A stretch of 64,000 bases of DNA from Streptomyces sp. NBC_00078 (lineage in GTDB: Bacteria; Actinomycetota; Actinomycetes; Streptomycetales; Streptomycetaceae): the NCBI RefSeq assembly GCF_026343335.1, contig NZ_JAPELX010000001.1, positions 4,898,001 to 4,962,000 on the forward strand, in the 5' to 3' direction. Positions 6,914 to 15,911 of the stretch are shown here, in pieces. The notes beneath the pieces are model-generated. The model worked only from the letters and a program-made list of their open reading frames with translations, made no database searches and was not told the origin of the DNA. A program made the translations under genes and the position numbers. Every line of letters starts with the position of its first letter. The first letter of the stretch is position 1.

Positions 6914-8218
6914 TCAGACTGCGAGCAGGGCGCTCAGGACGACGGCGGGGTCGGCGTCGGGTGGTCCGGCCGGCCACCAGGTGCCTTGGTCCTTGGTGTA
7001 CGGGTACCACAGTCCGTCGCGGCCCAGGCGCAGCTGCGCAGCGTGACCCTCGACCGTCCAGCGGTTGCGCCAGGAGCGGAGACGGGGTGGTCTGCCGTCG
7101 GCCCAGTCCGCGCGCAGCGCCGCGCGGGCGCGATCCAGGAGGGAGGCGGGCGGGTACCAGGGGCTTTCCAGCACGTCCAGGGCTGCCGCGCCGCCGTGCC
7201 GCCATGCACGGGTGGCGGCTGCGAGCTCGCCGGGGGTGCGACCGCAGTTCGAGGCGATCCTGGCGAAGACGTCCATGGTGGGGTGAGCGGCGGCGAGGCG
7301 GACGGCGTCCTGCCATTCGGTGAGCGGGGCGGGCAGGGCCGTGCCGGCATGCTGTGCGCCGAGAGCTCCGGCGAGGAGATGGTGGGCACGCGTCGCGGCG
7401 TCGGCGGCGAGCAGTTCCAGGGCGGCCGGGTCCAGACCGGGCTCCGGCACGGCGGAGTCCACCAGCGCGGGGCCGCGGCCGGGCCGATCGGGCAGCGCCG
7501 GCGGGCCGGGCAGGGACGGGAGTGCGGTACGGGAGGCGAAGGCGGACCCGGCTGGATCACCCGGCCGGGCAGGGAACGCGGCCGGGCCCACTCCTGCGGT
7601 CGCTGCGGCTTCGGCGGAGGCGCGGGCGGTGTTGCGGCGGCCGAGCTCGTCCATCAGCTCTCGCTCGCCGCGACCGCGCAGGAGCAGCAGTACGAAGGGA
7701 TCGCGGTCCAGGAGTCGGGCGACCTGGTAACAGAGGGCGGCGGCGTGTTTACAGGGGTAGCCCCAGTCGGGGCAGCTGCACTCGGGGTCGAGGTCCCGGG
7801 GGCCGGGCAGCAGCGGGACGCCGGCGGCCGCGGCGTCGTCGGCGAGCCCGGCGGGCATCTCGCCGTCCAGCAGCGCGGCGATGTTGGCGGCCCGCTCGGC
7901 GATCATGTCGAGCAGCTTGTCCCACTGCCGGTCCGTCAGCTGCTCGACCTGGACCGTGGAGCGGTACGGGGTGCGGCGACTGCCCTGCACCGGGGCGGCG
8001 GCCGAGCCGGGGCCGACGGTGACCGGTCCGACCGCGCCGCCGCGCGCGTAGGTCCGGCCCCGCGAAAGGCGGCCGGAGTCCAGGGACGAGTCCTCCAGGG
8101 AGCGCAGCCATGCGCGGCCCCACCAGGACTCGGCGAAGGGCGCGCGGCTGCCCTTGGCCGGCGGGAGTGCCTCGAAGGTACGGGCGGCTGACCTGCCCGG
8201 CCGGCTGTGCCTGGTCAT
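6914..8218 (-). CDS. SWIM zinc-finger protein
   Basis: A 434-residue protein. The SWIM motif CxCx(n)CxH is seen in ECSCPDWGYPCKHAAALCYQ near residue 160, after an N-terminal AESWWGRAWLRSLED region typical of the family. The rest is Ala/Pro-rich helices without a catalytic motif. ATG 8218 overlaps the stop of the SNF2 helicase gene in ATGA, so the two are coupled. SWIM/SNF2 pairs recur in bacteria, where the SWIM domain is thought to bind nucleic acid or protein for the ATPase. Confidence 0.85.
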   Translation of the reverse strand: MTRHSRPGRSAARTFEALPPAKGSRAPFAESWWGRAWLRSLEDSSLDSGRLSRGRTYARGGAVGPVTVGPGSAAAPVQGSRRTPYRSTVQVEQLTDRQWDKLLDMIAERAANIAALLDGEMPAGLADDAAAAGVPLLPGPRDLDPECSCPDWGYPCKHAAALCYQVARLLDRDPFVLLLLRGRGERELMDELGRRNTARASAEAAATAGVGPAAFPARPGDPAGSAFASRTALPSLPGPPALPDRPGRGPALVDSAVPEPGLDPAALELLAADAATRAHHLLAGALGAQHAGTALPAPLTEWQDAVRLAAAHPTMDVFARIASNCGRTPGELAAATRAWRHGGAAALDVLESPWYPPASLLDRARAALRADWADGRPPRLRSWRNRWTVEGHAAQLRLGRDGLWYPYTKDQGTWWPAGPPDADPAVVLSALLAV

Positions 8219-11118
8219 CGTCCCGTCCTTCGCAGCGTGACCAGTTCGGCCAGTTCGCTGTCGCTCAGTTCGCTGAAGGCCGCCTCGCCAGAGCTGAGCA
8301 CCGAGTCGGCCAGCTCCCGCTTCTGGCGGAGCATTTCGGCGACCCGGTCCTCCACGGTGCCCTCGGCGATCAGCTTGTGCACCTGGACCGGCTGGGTCTG
8401 TCCGATTCGGTAGGCGCGGTCGGTGGCCTGGTCCTCCACGGCCGGGTTCCACCAGCGGTCGTAGTGGATGACGTGTCCGGCCCGGGTCAGGTTCAGACCG
8501 GTCCCGGCGGCTTTGAGGGAGAGCAGGAACACCTTCTTCTCGCCGGACTGGAAGGCGTCGACCATCTCCTCGCGGCGTTTGACCGTGGTGCCTCCATGCA
8601 GGAACAGGGTGTCCACGCCGCGGTCGGCAAGGTGACGCCCGATCAGCTCGCCCATGGCCACGTACTGGGTGAAGACCAGGGCCGACCCGTCCTCGGCCAG
8701 GACGGTGTCCAGGAGTTCGTCCAGGAGTTCCAGTTTCCCCGAGCGGCCCGGGAGCTTGGCGCCGGCGGGTTCCTTCAGGAACTGCGCGGGGTGGTTGCAG
8801 ACCTGCTTCAGGCCGGTGAGGAGCTTCATCACCAGGCCGCGCCGGGCGATGCCCTGCCTCTCCTCGATCTCGTCCATGAGCTCGCGTACCAGCGCCTCGT
8901 ACAGCGAGACCTGTTCCCTCGTCAGGGACACCGGCTGGTCGGTCTCGGTCTTGGGGGGCAGTTCGGGCGCGATGCCGGGGTCGGACTTGCGCCGGCGCAG
9001 CAGGAACGGGCGGACCAGCGTGGCCAGCCGCCGGGCGGCCTGCTCGTCGCGGTCGCCCTCGACGGCAGTGGCGTAGCGGTCACGGAAGGAGGTGAGCGTG
9101 CCGAGCAGGCCAGGGGTGGTCCAGTCGAGCAGTGACCACAGTTCGGACAGGTTGTTCTCGACCGGGGTGCCGGTCAGCGCGACCCGTCCCCGCGAGGGGA
9201 TCTTGCGCAGCGCCTGGGCGGTGAGCGCGTGCGGGTTCTTGACGTGCTGGGCCTCGTCGGCGACGAGCAGGCCCCAGGGCTGCCCGGTGAGGCGTTCGGT
9301 GTCGCGGCGCATGGTCCCGTAGGTGGTCAGGACGAAGCCGCCGTCTGCTCCGCCGTCGAGGCTCGCCAGGTCGCGGCCGGGGCCGTGGAAGCGGCGCACC
9401 ACGGTGGCCGGTGCGAAGCGCCGGATCTCGCGCTCCCAGTTGCCGAGCAGCGAGGCGGGGCAGACCACCAGGGTGGGGCCGGCGGTGGTTTCCCGTTCCT
9501 GGCGACGCAGATGGAGAGCGATCAGCGTGACGGTCTTGCCCAGACCCATGTCGTCGGCGAGGCAGCCGCCCAGGCCGAGCGAGGTCATCCGGTGCAGCCA
9601 GTTCAGGCCGCGCAGCTGGTAGTCGCGCAGGGTCGCGGCCAGAGCTTTCGGAGGCCTCTGGGGCTCGCGCGCGGCGCGGGACTCGGGGTCGGCGATCCGG
9701 GAGCGCAGCTCCTCCAGCATGCCGCGCGCAGTGACCGCCACCTGTTCGCCGTCCACCTCGACGCTGCCGGTCAGCGCGGCGCCCAGGGCGTCGATCGGGG
9801 TGAGCGAAGTCGTCCTGGACTGCGCGGCACGTCGCAGTCGGCGGACCAGCTCCGGGTCCACGACAACCCACTGGTCGCGCAGCCGCACGATCGGCCGGTG
9901 CGCCCGGACCAGCCGCTCCAGTTCCTCCTCGGTGAGTTCCCGGTCCCCGAGGGCGACCTGCCAGCGGAAGTCCAGCAGGTCGCCGGAGGACAGGAAGGAC
10001 TCGGCCGAGGACTGCGTCCCCTGGCGGCGTACGGGTTCCAGGACGCCGGTGGCGGTCAGCTCGCGTACCAGCTCCTTGGGCCAGTGCACGGCGACGCCGG
10101 CGGCGGCAAGGCTTTCGGCCGCGTCGCCCAGCAGCGACTGGGCCTCCTCGTCGGACAGCTCCAGACCGGTCGGGGCGGCGGAGTCCAGCAGCCGTCCGGC
10201 CGGGGGCCAGGCGCGGGCGGCCCGGCGTAGCGTCAGCAGCGTGTCCACCTTGGCCCGTGGGCCGAACAGTTCAGGGGCGGTGGCCCTGCCGGACCACAGG
10301 TCCGCGGCGTCGGCGAGCACCGTGGGATCGGCCAGGCTGCGCAGTTGGACCAGGGCTCGGAAGGAGTCCGCGTGGCCCAGTTCCAGCCGCAGAGACACCG
10401 CCAGCCCCGCGTCTCGGCCGGCGGCGACCTCCGCCGCCCACCTCCGCTGCTCGGGTACGGACTGTGGAGCGCGCGCCGCGAACGCCGGTCCGCCGGTCAC
10501 CTGGCGGGCGGCGGGAGGGCGGGCGACGGAATCGGCCATGGCGTCGAGGAAGGCCCGAAGCAGCGGCTCGGCTGTGGGAAGCGTGAGAGGGGAGAGTCCG
10601 GGGACCGCGACCGCGCGGGCCTCGGGAGGCATGGCCGCGGCCAGGGAGTTCAACCGCTCATGGTCCTCGGCGTCGAGCGGGCCGACCCGCCAGGCGTCGA
10701 ATCCCTCCGGCGACACCCCGGGCAGTATCCGTCCCCGGGCGAGCAGACGCAGACCGAGCAGGGTCGCTCCGCCCCAGAACGTGGTAGCGGCCGATGCCCG
10801 CCCGCTGCCGTCCGCGCCGAGTGCCCGGCAGCGGGTCAGCAGCGGCAGCGCCTGCTCCACCGGCAGCAGCACGGCGAGCACCCGCGCCCGGCGCACGGAC
10901 GAACCGTGCGGGCGGACCACGGTGAGTTCCTCGGGCTCCACCCCGAGGTCCGGTGGCGCACCCCCGGGCGTCCAAAACGCCATCCGTCCCATCCGGGGCG
11001 GGTCCGCGGGAAGGAACACCGCCTCGCCCAAGGCGAGCTCCGGCAACCGAGCAAACATCCGTTCCCGGGCCGGAGTCGCCGACTCGGGCTCCGCCGACGG
11101 GTAAACCTTCGCCACCAC
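8215..11118 (-). CDS. SNF2-family DNA-dependent ATPase (DEAD/DEAH-like helicase)
   Basis: A 967-residue SWI2/SNF2 ATPase. The N-terminal ~450 residues are a bacterial SNF2 accessory region. The motor shows motif I DDMGLGKTVTLIALHL, motif II DEAQHVKNP, motif III LTGTPVENNLSELWSLLDW, and in the second RecA domain FLHGGTTVKRREEMVD and TDRAYRIGQTQPVQVHKL. It should translocate on or remodel protein-DNA complexes. GTG 11118 (or 11115) is preferred to GTG 11124 because AGGAG lies 5-8 bases before it. It forms an operon with the SWIM gene and is divergent from the pRiA4b ORF-3-like gene, with nothing recognisable in the 237-base gap. Confidence 0.9.
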   Translation of the reverse strand: MVAKVYPSAEPESATPARERMFARLPELALGEAVFLPADPPRMGRMAFWTPGGAPPDLGVEPEELTVVRPHGSSVRRARVLAVLLPVEQALPLLTRCRALGADGSGRASAATTFWGGATLLGLRLLARGRILPGVSPEGFDAWRVGPLDAEDHERLNSLAAAMPPEARAVAVPGLSPLTLPTAEPLLRAFLDAMADSVARPPAARQVTGGPAFAARAPQSVPEQRRWAAEVAAGRDAGLAVSLRLELGHADSFRALVQLRSLADPTVLADAADLWSGRATAPELFGPRAKVDTLLTLRRAARAWPPAGRLLDSAAPTGLELSDEEAQSLLGDAAESLAAAGVAVHWPKELVRELTATGVLEPVRRQGTQSSAESFLSSGDLLDFRWQVALGDRELTEEELERLVRAHRPIVRLRDQWVVVDPELVRRLRRAAQSRTTSLTPIDALGAALTGSVEVDGEQVAVTARGMLEELRSRIADPESRAAREPQRPPKALAATLRDYQLRGLNWLHRMTSLGLGGCLADDMGLGKTVTLIALHLRRQERETTAGPTLVVCPASLLGNWEREIRRFAPATVVRRFHGPGRDLASLDGGADGGFVLTTYGTMRRDTERLTGQPWGLLVADEAQHVKNPHALTAQALRKIPSRGRVALTGTPVENNLSELWSLLDWTTPGLLGTLTSFRDRYATAVEGDRDEQAARRLATLVRPFLLRRRKSDPGIAPELPPKTETDQPVSLTREQVSLYEALVRELMDEIEERQGIARRGLVMKLLTGLKQVCNHPAQFLKEPAGAKLPGRSGKLELLDELLDTVLAEDGSALVFTQYVAMGELIGRHLADRGVDTLFLHGGTTVKRREEMVDAFQSGEKKVFLLSLKAAGTGLNLTRAGHVIHYDRWWNPAVEDQATDRAYRIGQTQPVQVHKLIAEGTVEDRVAEMLRQKRELADSVLSSGEAAFSELSDSELAELVTLRRTGR

Positions 11119-11355
11119 GCCCACTCCTGGCCAGGTTCTTGCAACTGTTGGGAGGGCGCGGGTAGCCCACGGGCCCTCGACGGGTCAAGGCTATCCGCGC
11201 GGACGGGCAGAGAGCGCCAGAAGTGCTTCGCCCACTCGGCGCAGTGCGGAATGATGGTCACCGGCACCCACCAGGGGCGGCTGCGACCCCTTTGCGATCG
11301 CAGGCCCTTACCGGTGTCGCATCCGCCTCCGCCCGCTTTGAGGGAACCCATCGTC

Positions 11356-13506
11356 GTGACCGCCGAGCCCGTGCCGACCTATCAGTTGAAGATCGACCTG
11401 CGAGACGTCAGCCCGCCGATCTGGCGCCGGGTCACCCTGCCCGCCGACACTTCGCTCGGCTGCCTGCACGACATCGTCCAGACATGCTTCGGCTGGGACG
11501 ACTCGCACCTGCATTCCTTCACCGAACCTGCCTCAGGCGGCCGGTTCGTCGACTTCGACGCACCGTTGGACCGTGGTCCTCTCCGCGACGCCGACGAGGA
11601 GTCCGTGACCGTGGCCGAGGTGCTGCCCTACGAAGGCGGCCGGCTGGAGTACACCTACGACTTCGGCGACGACTGGCGGCACCGGATCACCCTGGAGAAG
11701 ATCCTCCCCGCGTCCACCCCCGACCGGCGCGTCCGCTGCACCGGGGGTCGCCGCGCCATGCCCCGCGCGGAGGACATCGGCGGCGCCTGGGGGCTGCAGA
11801 CCGTACTCGACGCCGTTACGGACGGTGACGCTCCGGCCCCCGAGCCGTGGACCGTCCTGGTCGAAACCCTGTGCGAGGAGGGCTTCGACCCCGCTCGCTT
11901 CGACCGCGACGCCCTGGACCTGGAACTGGCCGGACTGGACCCGCAGCCGCCCACGGCAACCCCGGCAGCAGGGCGGGCCGAAGCCGCCCCCAGAGGGCGG
12001 CGCTGTTCCTGCGGCGAGGTCCACGACGACGAGGACCTGGACATGGAGTTCGTCCCGGTGCGACCCGTGTCCCTGGCACCCCGCGCGGAACTCGCCGCGG
12101 CCGTCCAGCAGGTGCCGCTGATCGCCTCCGCGCTCCGTCTGGCCCAGTGGTGCCAGGGCGGACGAGCCGTCACATCCCGGGACGTGCTCAAGCCCGCGTT
12201 GGGCCGCCTGGCCGTCCAGGAACTTCGACTGTGGACCCAGGACGATGAACTGAGCGCGCTCCGGCCCGCGGATCGCGACCAGCGGCTGGCCCGCCTGCGC
12301 AGCTCAGGAGACCTGCCCTGCCTGGACGGCCCCTGGCGGCTCGCTGTGTACGCGGACCTGGTGGAGATCAGCAAGGGCATCGCCCACCCCGGCAGCGGCC
12401 TGCCCGCCACTGCGGGAGACGAGGGGGTACTGGAACTCTGGTGCGATGCGCTCGGGGACGAACTCGATGATCTGAACGACCTGGGGAACCTCGGCCTGTC
12501 CTCGGTGCTGCTGGGCGCGCTGGGCATGGAGGACGAGGACGGCGACGGCCTCGCAGCGGTGGTGCTGCGGGCACTGTACGAGGTTCCCGACGGCGAATGG
12601 CTGGACGCTGCGCCGCTCCTCGGTGCTCTTCGCGAGGACCTTCCGAAGCAGCAGGCACGACTGGTCGAGCTGTTCTTCCTACAGATCCTCGACCAGGCGG
12701 CCGTCGTCCTCGCCGAGTATCAGGCAGCGGAGGTCGAGCCCGGTCCGGAGACGAGCCGGCAGCAGGATCACATCCTCCTCGGCATCCTCGGTATCGGGGC
12801 GAGCGTCGAGGACGGCGACGGCACTCCGCCGGCCGGGACACGACTCCGGCTCACTCCGCTGGGACGCCACGGACTGCGCGAGTACCTGCTCGCCGAGGGA
12901 TTCCACGCTCCTGTCATCGGCGAACTGGCCGATGCCGACGCCCCGACCTTGCTCGACGCCCTGCTCGACTACGACCCGGAGGCCGCCCACTGCGAGATCA
13001 CCGGATGGATCGGTCATCGGGGCCAGGGCCCTGCCGCAGTCCAGCTCATCGACGCCTGCGCCGGCTTGGAGGCCGATGCGGCCCTCCGCCGCCTTGCCGC
13101 CGCGCCGGTGCTCGCGGAACTCGATGAACCCAGAGCGCTCGCGGTCCTGCGTAAAGCCGCGGCCTCCCAGGTCCCCGGCTGCGCGGAGACCGCGGCGATC
13201 GCGCTGGCCGGCCGTGGTGAGATCCCAGAGGGACACGGTCCGGAACTCCAACTGTGGGGGCTCGTGGACCACCTGTGGGGCCCGCTCGGCGTGGCGGACG
13301 AGGCACTTGCCATGTTCCTGGAGCAGGAGGGGGACTCGGTACTGCCGTTCCTCGATCAGGCCGCCGACGATCTGTGGCGCTGCGACCACCCCGCCACCGG
13401 GGCCGTTCTGGATGCGGCAGGGCGACTTCTGAGGGCTCGGGACAAGGCGCTGGCCAAGCGACTGCGCAGGTCCGCGACGAGAGTAGGACCCGGGCGTCGA
13501 CCATGA
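11356..13506 (+). CDS. Plasmid pRiA4b ORF-3-like protein
   Basis: A 716-residue protein. Residues ~8-180 form a pRiA4b ORF-3-like domain (YQLKIDLRDVSPPIWRRVTL, QTCFGWDDSHLHSF, YDFGDDWRHRITLEKIL). A small Cys/His cluster RRCSCGEVHDDED follows, then a long helical acidic C-terminal region without known motifs. GTG 11356 is chosen, with GAGGGAA about 10 bases upstream; the frame extends much further upstream but only as noncoding shadow. The domain's activity is not known. It is divergent from the SNF2/SWIM operon. Confidence 0.85.
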   Translation: MTAEPVPTYQLKIDLRDVSPPIWRRVTLPADTSLGCLHDIVQTCFGWDDSHLHSFTEPASGGRFVDFDAPLDRGPLRDADEESVTVAEVLPYEGGRLEYTYDFGDDWRHRITLEKILPASTPDRRVRCTGGRRAMPRAEDIGGAWGLQTVLDAVTDGDAPAPEPWTVLVETLCEEGFDPARFDRDALDLELAGLDPQPPTATPAAGRAEAAPRGRRCSCGEVHDDEDLDMEFVPVRPVSLAPRAELAAAVQQVPLIASALRLAQWCQGGRAVTSRDVLKPALGRLAVQELRLWTQDDELSALRPADRDQRLARLRSSGDLPCLDGPWRLAVYADLVEISKGIAHPGSGLPATAGDEGVLELWCDALGDELDDLNDLGNLGLSSVLLGALGMEDEDGDGLAAVVLRALYEVPDGEWLDAAPLLGALREDLPKQQARLVELFFLQILDQAAVVLAEYQAAEVEPGPETSRQQDHILLGILGIGASVEDGDGTPPAGTRLRLTPLGRHGLREYLLAEGFHAPVIGELADADAPTLLDALLDYDPEAAHCEITGWIGHRGQGPAAVQLIDACAGLEADAALRRLAAAPVLAELDEPRALAVLRKAAASQVPGCAETAAIALAGRGEIPEGHGPELQLWGLVDHLWGPLGVADEALAMFLEQEGDSVLPFLDQAADDLWRCDHPATGAVLDAAGRLLRARDKALAKRLRRSATRVGPGRRP

Positions 13507-13557
13507 GGTGCCGGCATGCGTGAGTGCTGAGCGACGCTGGTACCGGCAGGGCCTGGG

Positions 13558-13677
13558 TCCGAAAGGGAGACGATGACGACCGGCTCATGTCCCGCCCGGG
13601 TGATGACGGCCTCTTCGCGGTCGTCGGTGACGGAGTTGAGCACGTCGGCGTACCGCGCGCGACTCGGAATACGCCAT
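13558..13677 (-). pseudogene. Phd/YefM antitoxin relic, frameshifted and truncated
   Basis: From ATG 13677 the minus strand reads MAYSESRA. After loss of about two bases in the CGCGCGCGG run it continues YADVLNSVTDDREEAVITRA and GHEPVVIVSLSD, the conserved first half of Streptomyces Phd/YefM antitoxins. It then loses similarity, so the C-terminal toxin-binding half and any toxin gene are missing. Its start faces the RHH-PIN operon, and the two share the palindrome at 13689-13701. This is the scar of a further toxin-antitoxin module. Confidence 0.7.
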
Positions 13678-13688
13678 GCACCGAATTG

Positions 13689-13701
13689 CTACCGCTGGTA
13701 G
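13689..13701. promoter_or_regulatory. Palindromic operator of the RHH-PIN module
   Basis: CTACC-GCT-GGTAG lies just before ATG 13712 and overlaps the -10-like TAGGAT (13699-13704). Short palindromes on the promoter are usual RHH or YefM autoregulatory sites. It lies equally close to the start of the broken yefM copy on the other strand, so it could originally have served either. Confidence 0.5.
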
Positions 13702-13711
13702 GATCTGGGCC

Positions 13712-13963
13712 ATGAGTGGTAGTAAGAAGTACTCGATCAGCCTCCCCGAAGACCTCGCTGAGGCCGCGCGTACCCATGTAGGTCCAGGCGGCTTCTCCGC
13801 TTACGTGGCCGAGGCCCTCGAGCAGCGTGTGGCCATGGACAAGCTTCGTGAGATGGTCGCCGACTTCGAGACCGACAACGACCCGCTGTCCCGGGAAGAG
13901 ATCGAAGCGGCCCGCGCCGTACTGCGCCATGATCAGCGCGACTCGAGCGGTGCCGCAGCCTGA
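13712..13963 (+). CDS. Antitoxin of a PIN-domain module (RHH-like)
   Basis: An 83-residue protein. The N-terminal KKYSISLPEDLAEAARTHVG, then GFSAYVAEALEQRVA, fits a ribbon-helix-helix DNA-binding domain. The acidic C-terminal helix (DFETDNDPLSREEIEAARAV) should block the toxin's active site. It overlaps the PIN toxin by one base pattern (TGATG), the usual coupling. ATG 13712 lacks a ribosome site and sits 7 bases after a -10-like TAGGAT, so it may be leaderless. Confidence 0.85.
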   Translation: MSGSKKYSISLPEDLAEAARTHVGPGGFSAYVAEALEQRVAMDKLREMVADFETDNDPLSREEIEAARAVLRHDQRDSSGAAA

Positions 13964-14355
13964 TGCCCGGCACGCTCCTCCTCGACAGCGAGGGCCTGTC
14001 CAAGCTCTACCTCAAGGACCGCACCGCTCTGGCTCTCGTCCAAGCGGCCTCGGAAGAAGGCATCCGAGTGGCCACGACCGCCATGACCACGCTTGAGGCG
14101 GACTACGAGCGCATCCACCCCGCCCGCATCCGGTGGGTACTCTCCCGGATCGACGTCCATGACGTCACCAAGAGCGTCACCGACCAAGCGGCAGCACTGT
14201 TGCGCGACCATCACCTCAGCGGCCACAAGTACGCCATCGACGCCGTCCTCGCGGCCATTGCACGCTCGGCGCCAAGACCCGTGACCGTCCTCACCTCCGA
14301 CCCTGAGGACATCAGTCTGCTCTGTGGAACCGCCGTCGAGGTCATCAAAGCCTGA
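13963..14355 (+). CDS. vapC: PIN-domain ribonuclease toxin (VapC-like)
   Basis: A 130-residue PIN-domain protein. The acidic metal-binding residues appear in order: Asp in LLLDSEGLSKL near residue 8, Glu in MTTLEADYERI near 45, Asp in KYAIDAVLAAIA near 92 and Asp in VLTSDPEDI near 113. This is the expected set for a Mg-dependent endoribonuclease that cleaves tRNA, rRNA or mRNA. It is coupled to the upstream RHH antitoxin. It is the last gene before the intact aminotransferase, at the right edge of the accessory region. Confidence 0.9.
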   Translation: MPGTLLLDSEGLSKLYLKDRTALALVQAASEEGIRVATTAMTTLEADYERIHPARIRWVLSRIDVHDVTKSVTDQAAALLRDHHLSGHKYAIDAVLAAIARSAPRPVTVLTSDPEDISLLCGTAVEVIKA

Positions 14356-14591
14356 CGCGTGCAGATCGTGGGCACACCCGCTCACGCATGACGCTGTGCA
14401 AGCCCCCGACCGCGCACGGCCATCAGCCACCTGAGTTCCGCAGTTCGTAGGCGCGTACGGGTCCGTCGATCGATGTCTGCGCAGGTCACGGGTCGCGCTG
14501 CGTGGTTCCTCCGGTGTGGTGGTGTGTGCGCGGCGGCTCCCCGCAGCCGATGCCGTGCGGCCGGTACCTTTGCTCGTACGGTTGTCGGCTG

Positions 14592-15782
14592 CTATGCGGC
14601 CAGCCCCTTGAGCCGGGAAGCCGCCTCCTCAAGGACGCTCGTCCGTTTGCAGAACGCGAACCGGACGAAGGGCGCGCCCTGCTCGTGGTGGTCGTAGAAG
14701 ACCGCGTTCGGGATCGCCACGACCCCGCAACGCTCGGGCAGCGCACGACAGAAGGCGAAACCGTCCGACTCGCCGAGTGATCTGACGTCCGTGGTGATGA
14801 AGTATGTACCGGTCGGACGGAAGACCGTGAATCCTGCCTGCTCCAGGCCGCCCGCGAGCAGCTCGCGCTTGGCCCGCATGTCGGCGCGGAACTCCTCGAA
14901 GTACGAGTCCGGCAGACACAGCGCCTCGGCCACGGCGTACTGGAACGGCCCGGAGGCGACGTACGTCAGGTACTGCTTGGCCGAGCGAACGGCGGCGACG
15001 AGATCGGGGGCGCCGGTCACCCAGCCCACCTTCCATCCGGTGAAGGAGAACGTCTTGCCGGCCGAGCCGATCGTGACCGTGCGCTCGCGCATCCCCGGGA
15101 AGGTGGCGAGCGGCAGGTGCTTCGCCTCGTCGAAGACCAGATGCTCGTACACCTCGTCCGTGACGACGAGCAGGTCCCGCTCGACGGCCAGTTCGGCGAT
15201 CGCGGTGAGCTCCTCGCGGGTGAGGACCATGCCGGTGGGGTTGTGCGGGGTGTTGATGAGGAGGAGGCGGGTGCGGTCGGTGACGGCCGCGCGCAGTTCG
15301 TCGAGGTCCAGCCGGAAGCTCCCCTCGTGCGGGCGCAGCGTCACCGGCACCCGCCGCCCGCCCGCCATCGCGATGCACGCCGCGTACGAGTCGTAGTACG
15401 GCTCGAAGGCGATCACCTCGTCGCCGGGCTCCAGCAGCGCGAGAAGGGACGCGGCGATGGCCTCCGTCGCACCGGCCGTGACCAGGACCTCGGCGTCGGG
15501 GTCGAACGACAGCCCGTACCGCCGCTCCTGATGCGCGCTGATCGCGGCGCGCAGCTCGGGGACGCCGGGGCCCGGCGGGTACTGGTTGCCGCGCCCGTCG
15601 CGCAACGCCCGCACGGCCGCCTCCCGCACCTCCTCGGGGCCGTCCGTGTCGGGAAAGCCCTGGCCAAGGTTGATCGAATCCGTCTGCAGGGCCAGCGCCG
15701 ACATCTCGGCGAAGATCGTCGTCCCGAACTCGGTGAGGCGGCGGTTGAGGAGGGGGCGCTCGCTTGAGGTCATGCCGGTCAT
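14592..15782 (-). CDS. Class I/II PLP-dependent aminotransferase (intact)
   Basis: A 396-residue fold-type I aminotransferase of the aspartate/kynurenine/succinyl-DAP-like group. It has NQYPPGPGVPELR near 66, TAGATEAI near 102, NTPHNPTG at 177-184, VTDEVYEHLVFDE at 207-219, the PLP lysine K243 in SAGKTFSFTGWKVGW, and a complete C-terminal domain. The start is ATG 15782 or ATG 15773, the latter 8 bases after AGGA. Substrate cannot be read from the sequence. Fragments of its last ~145 codons lie at 5156-5612 and 6438-6882, all in the same orientation, so this gene is a hotspot for 3'-end displacement. Confidence 0.9.
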   Translation of the reverse strand: MTGMTSSERPLLNRRLTEFGTTIFAEMSALALQTDSINLGQGFPDTDGPEEVREAAVRALRDGRGNQYPPGPGVPELRAAISAHQERRYGLSFDPDAEVLVTAGATEAIAASLLALLEPGDEVIAFEPYYDSYAACIAMAGGRRVPVTLRPHEGSFRLDLDELRAAVTDRTRLLLINTPHNPTGMVLTREELTAIAELAVERDLLVVTDEVYEHLVFDEAKHLPLATFPGMRERTVTIGSAGKTFSFTGWKVGWVTGAPDLVAAVRSAKQYLTYVASGPFQYAVAEALCLPDSYFEEFRADMRAKRELLAGGLEQAGFTVFRPTGTYFITTDVRSLGESDGFAFCRALPERCGVVAIPNAVFYDHHEQGAPFVRFAFCKRTSVLEEAASRLKGLAA

Positions 15783-15911
15783 CCTGCGCCGAAGCTCTGG
15801 AGTTCCTCAACTCTGCTTTGGCCGGTGAGAAGGCAGGGCATTCCCCGTTCACGCAAGACGCGAGGCACCCACGGGGGGCTGCTTCGGGAAACCCGAAAGG
15901 ACGGTGACGCG

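Noticed and set aside
10345..11355. N-terminal extension of the pRiA4b ORF-3-like gene
   Set aside because: This part is antisense to the SNF2 gene and non-conserved; the domain begins right after GTG 11356.
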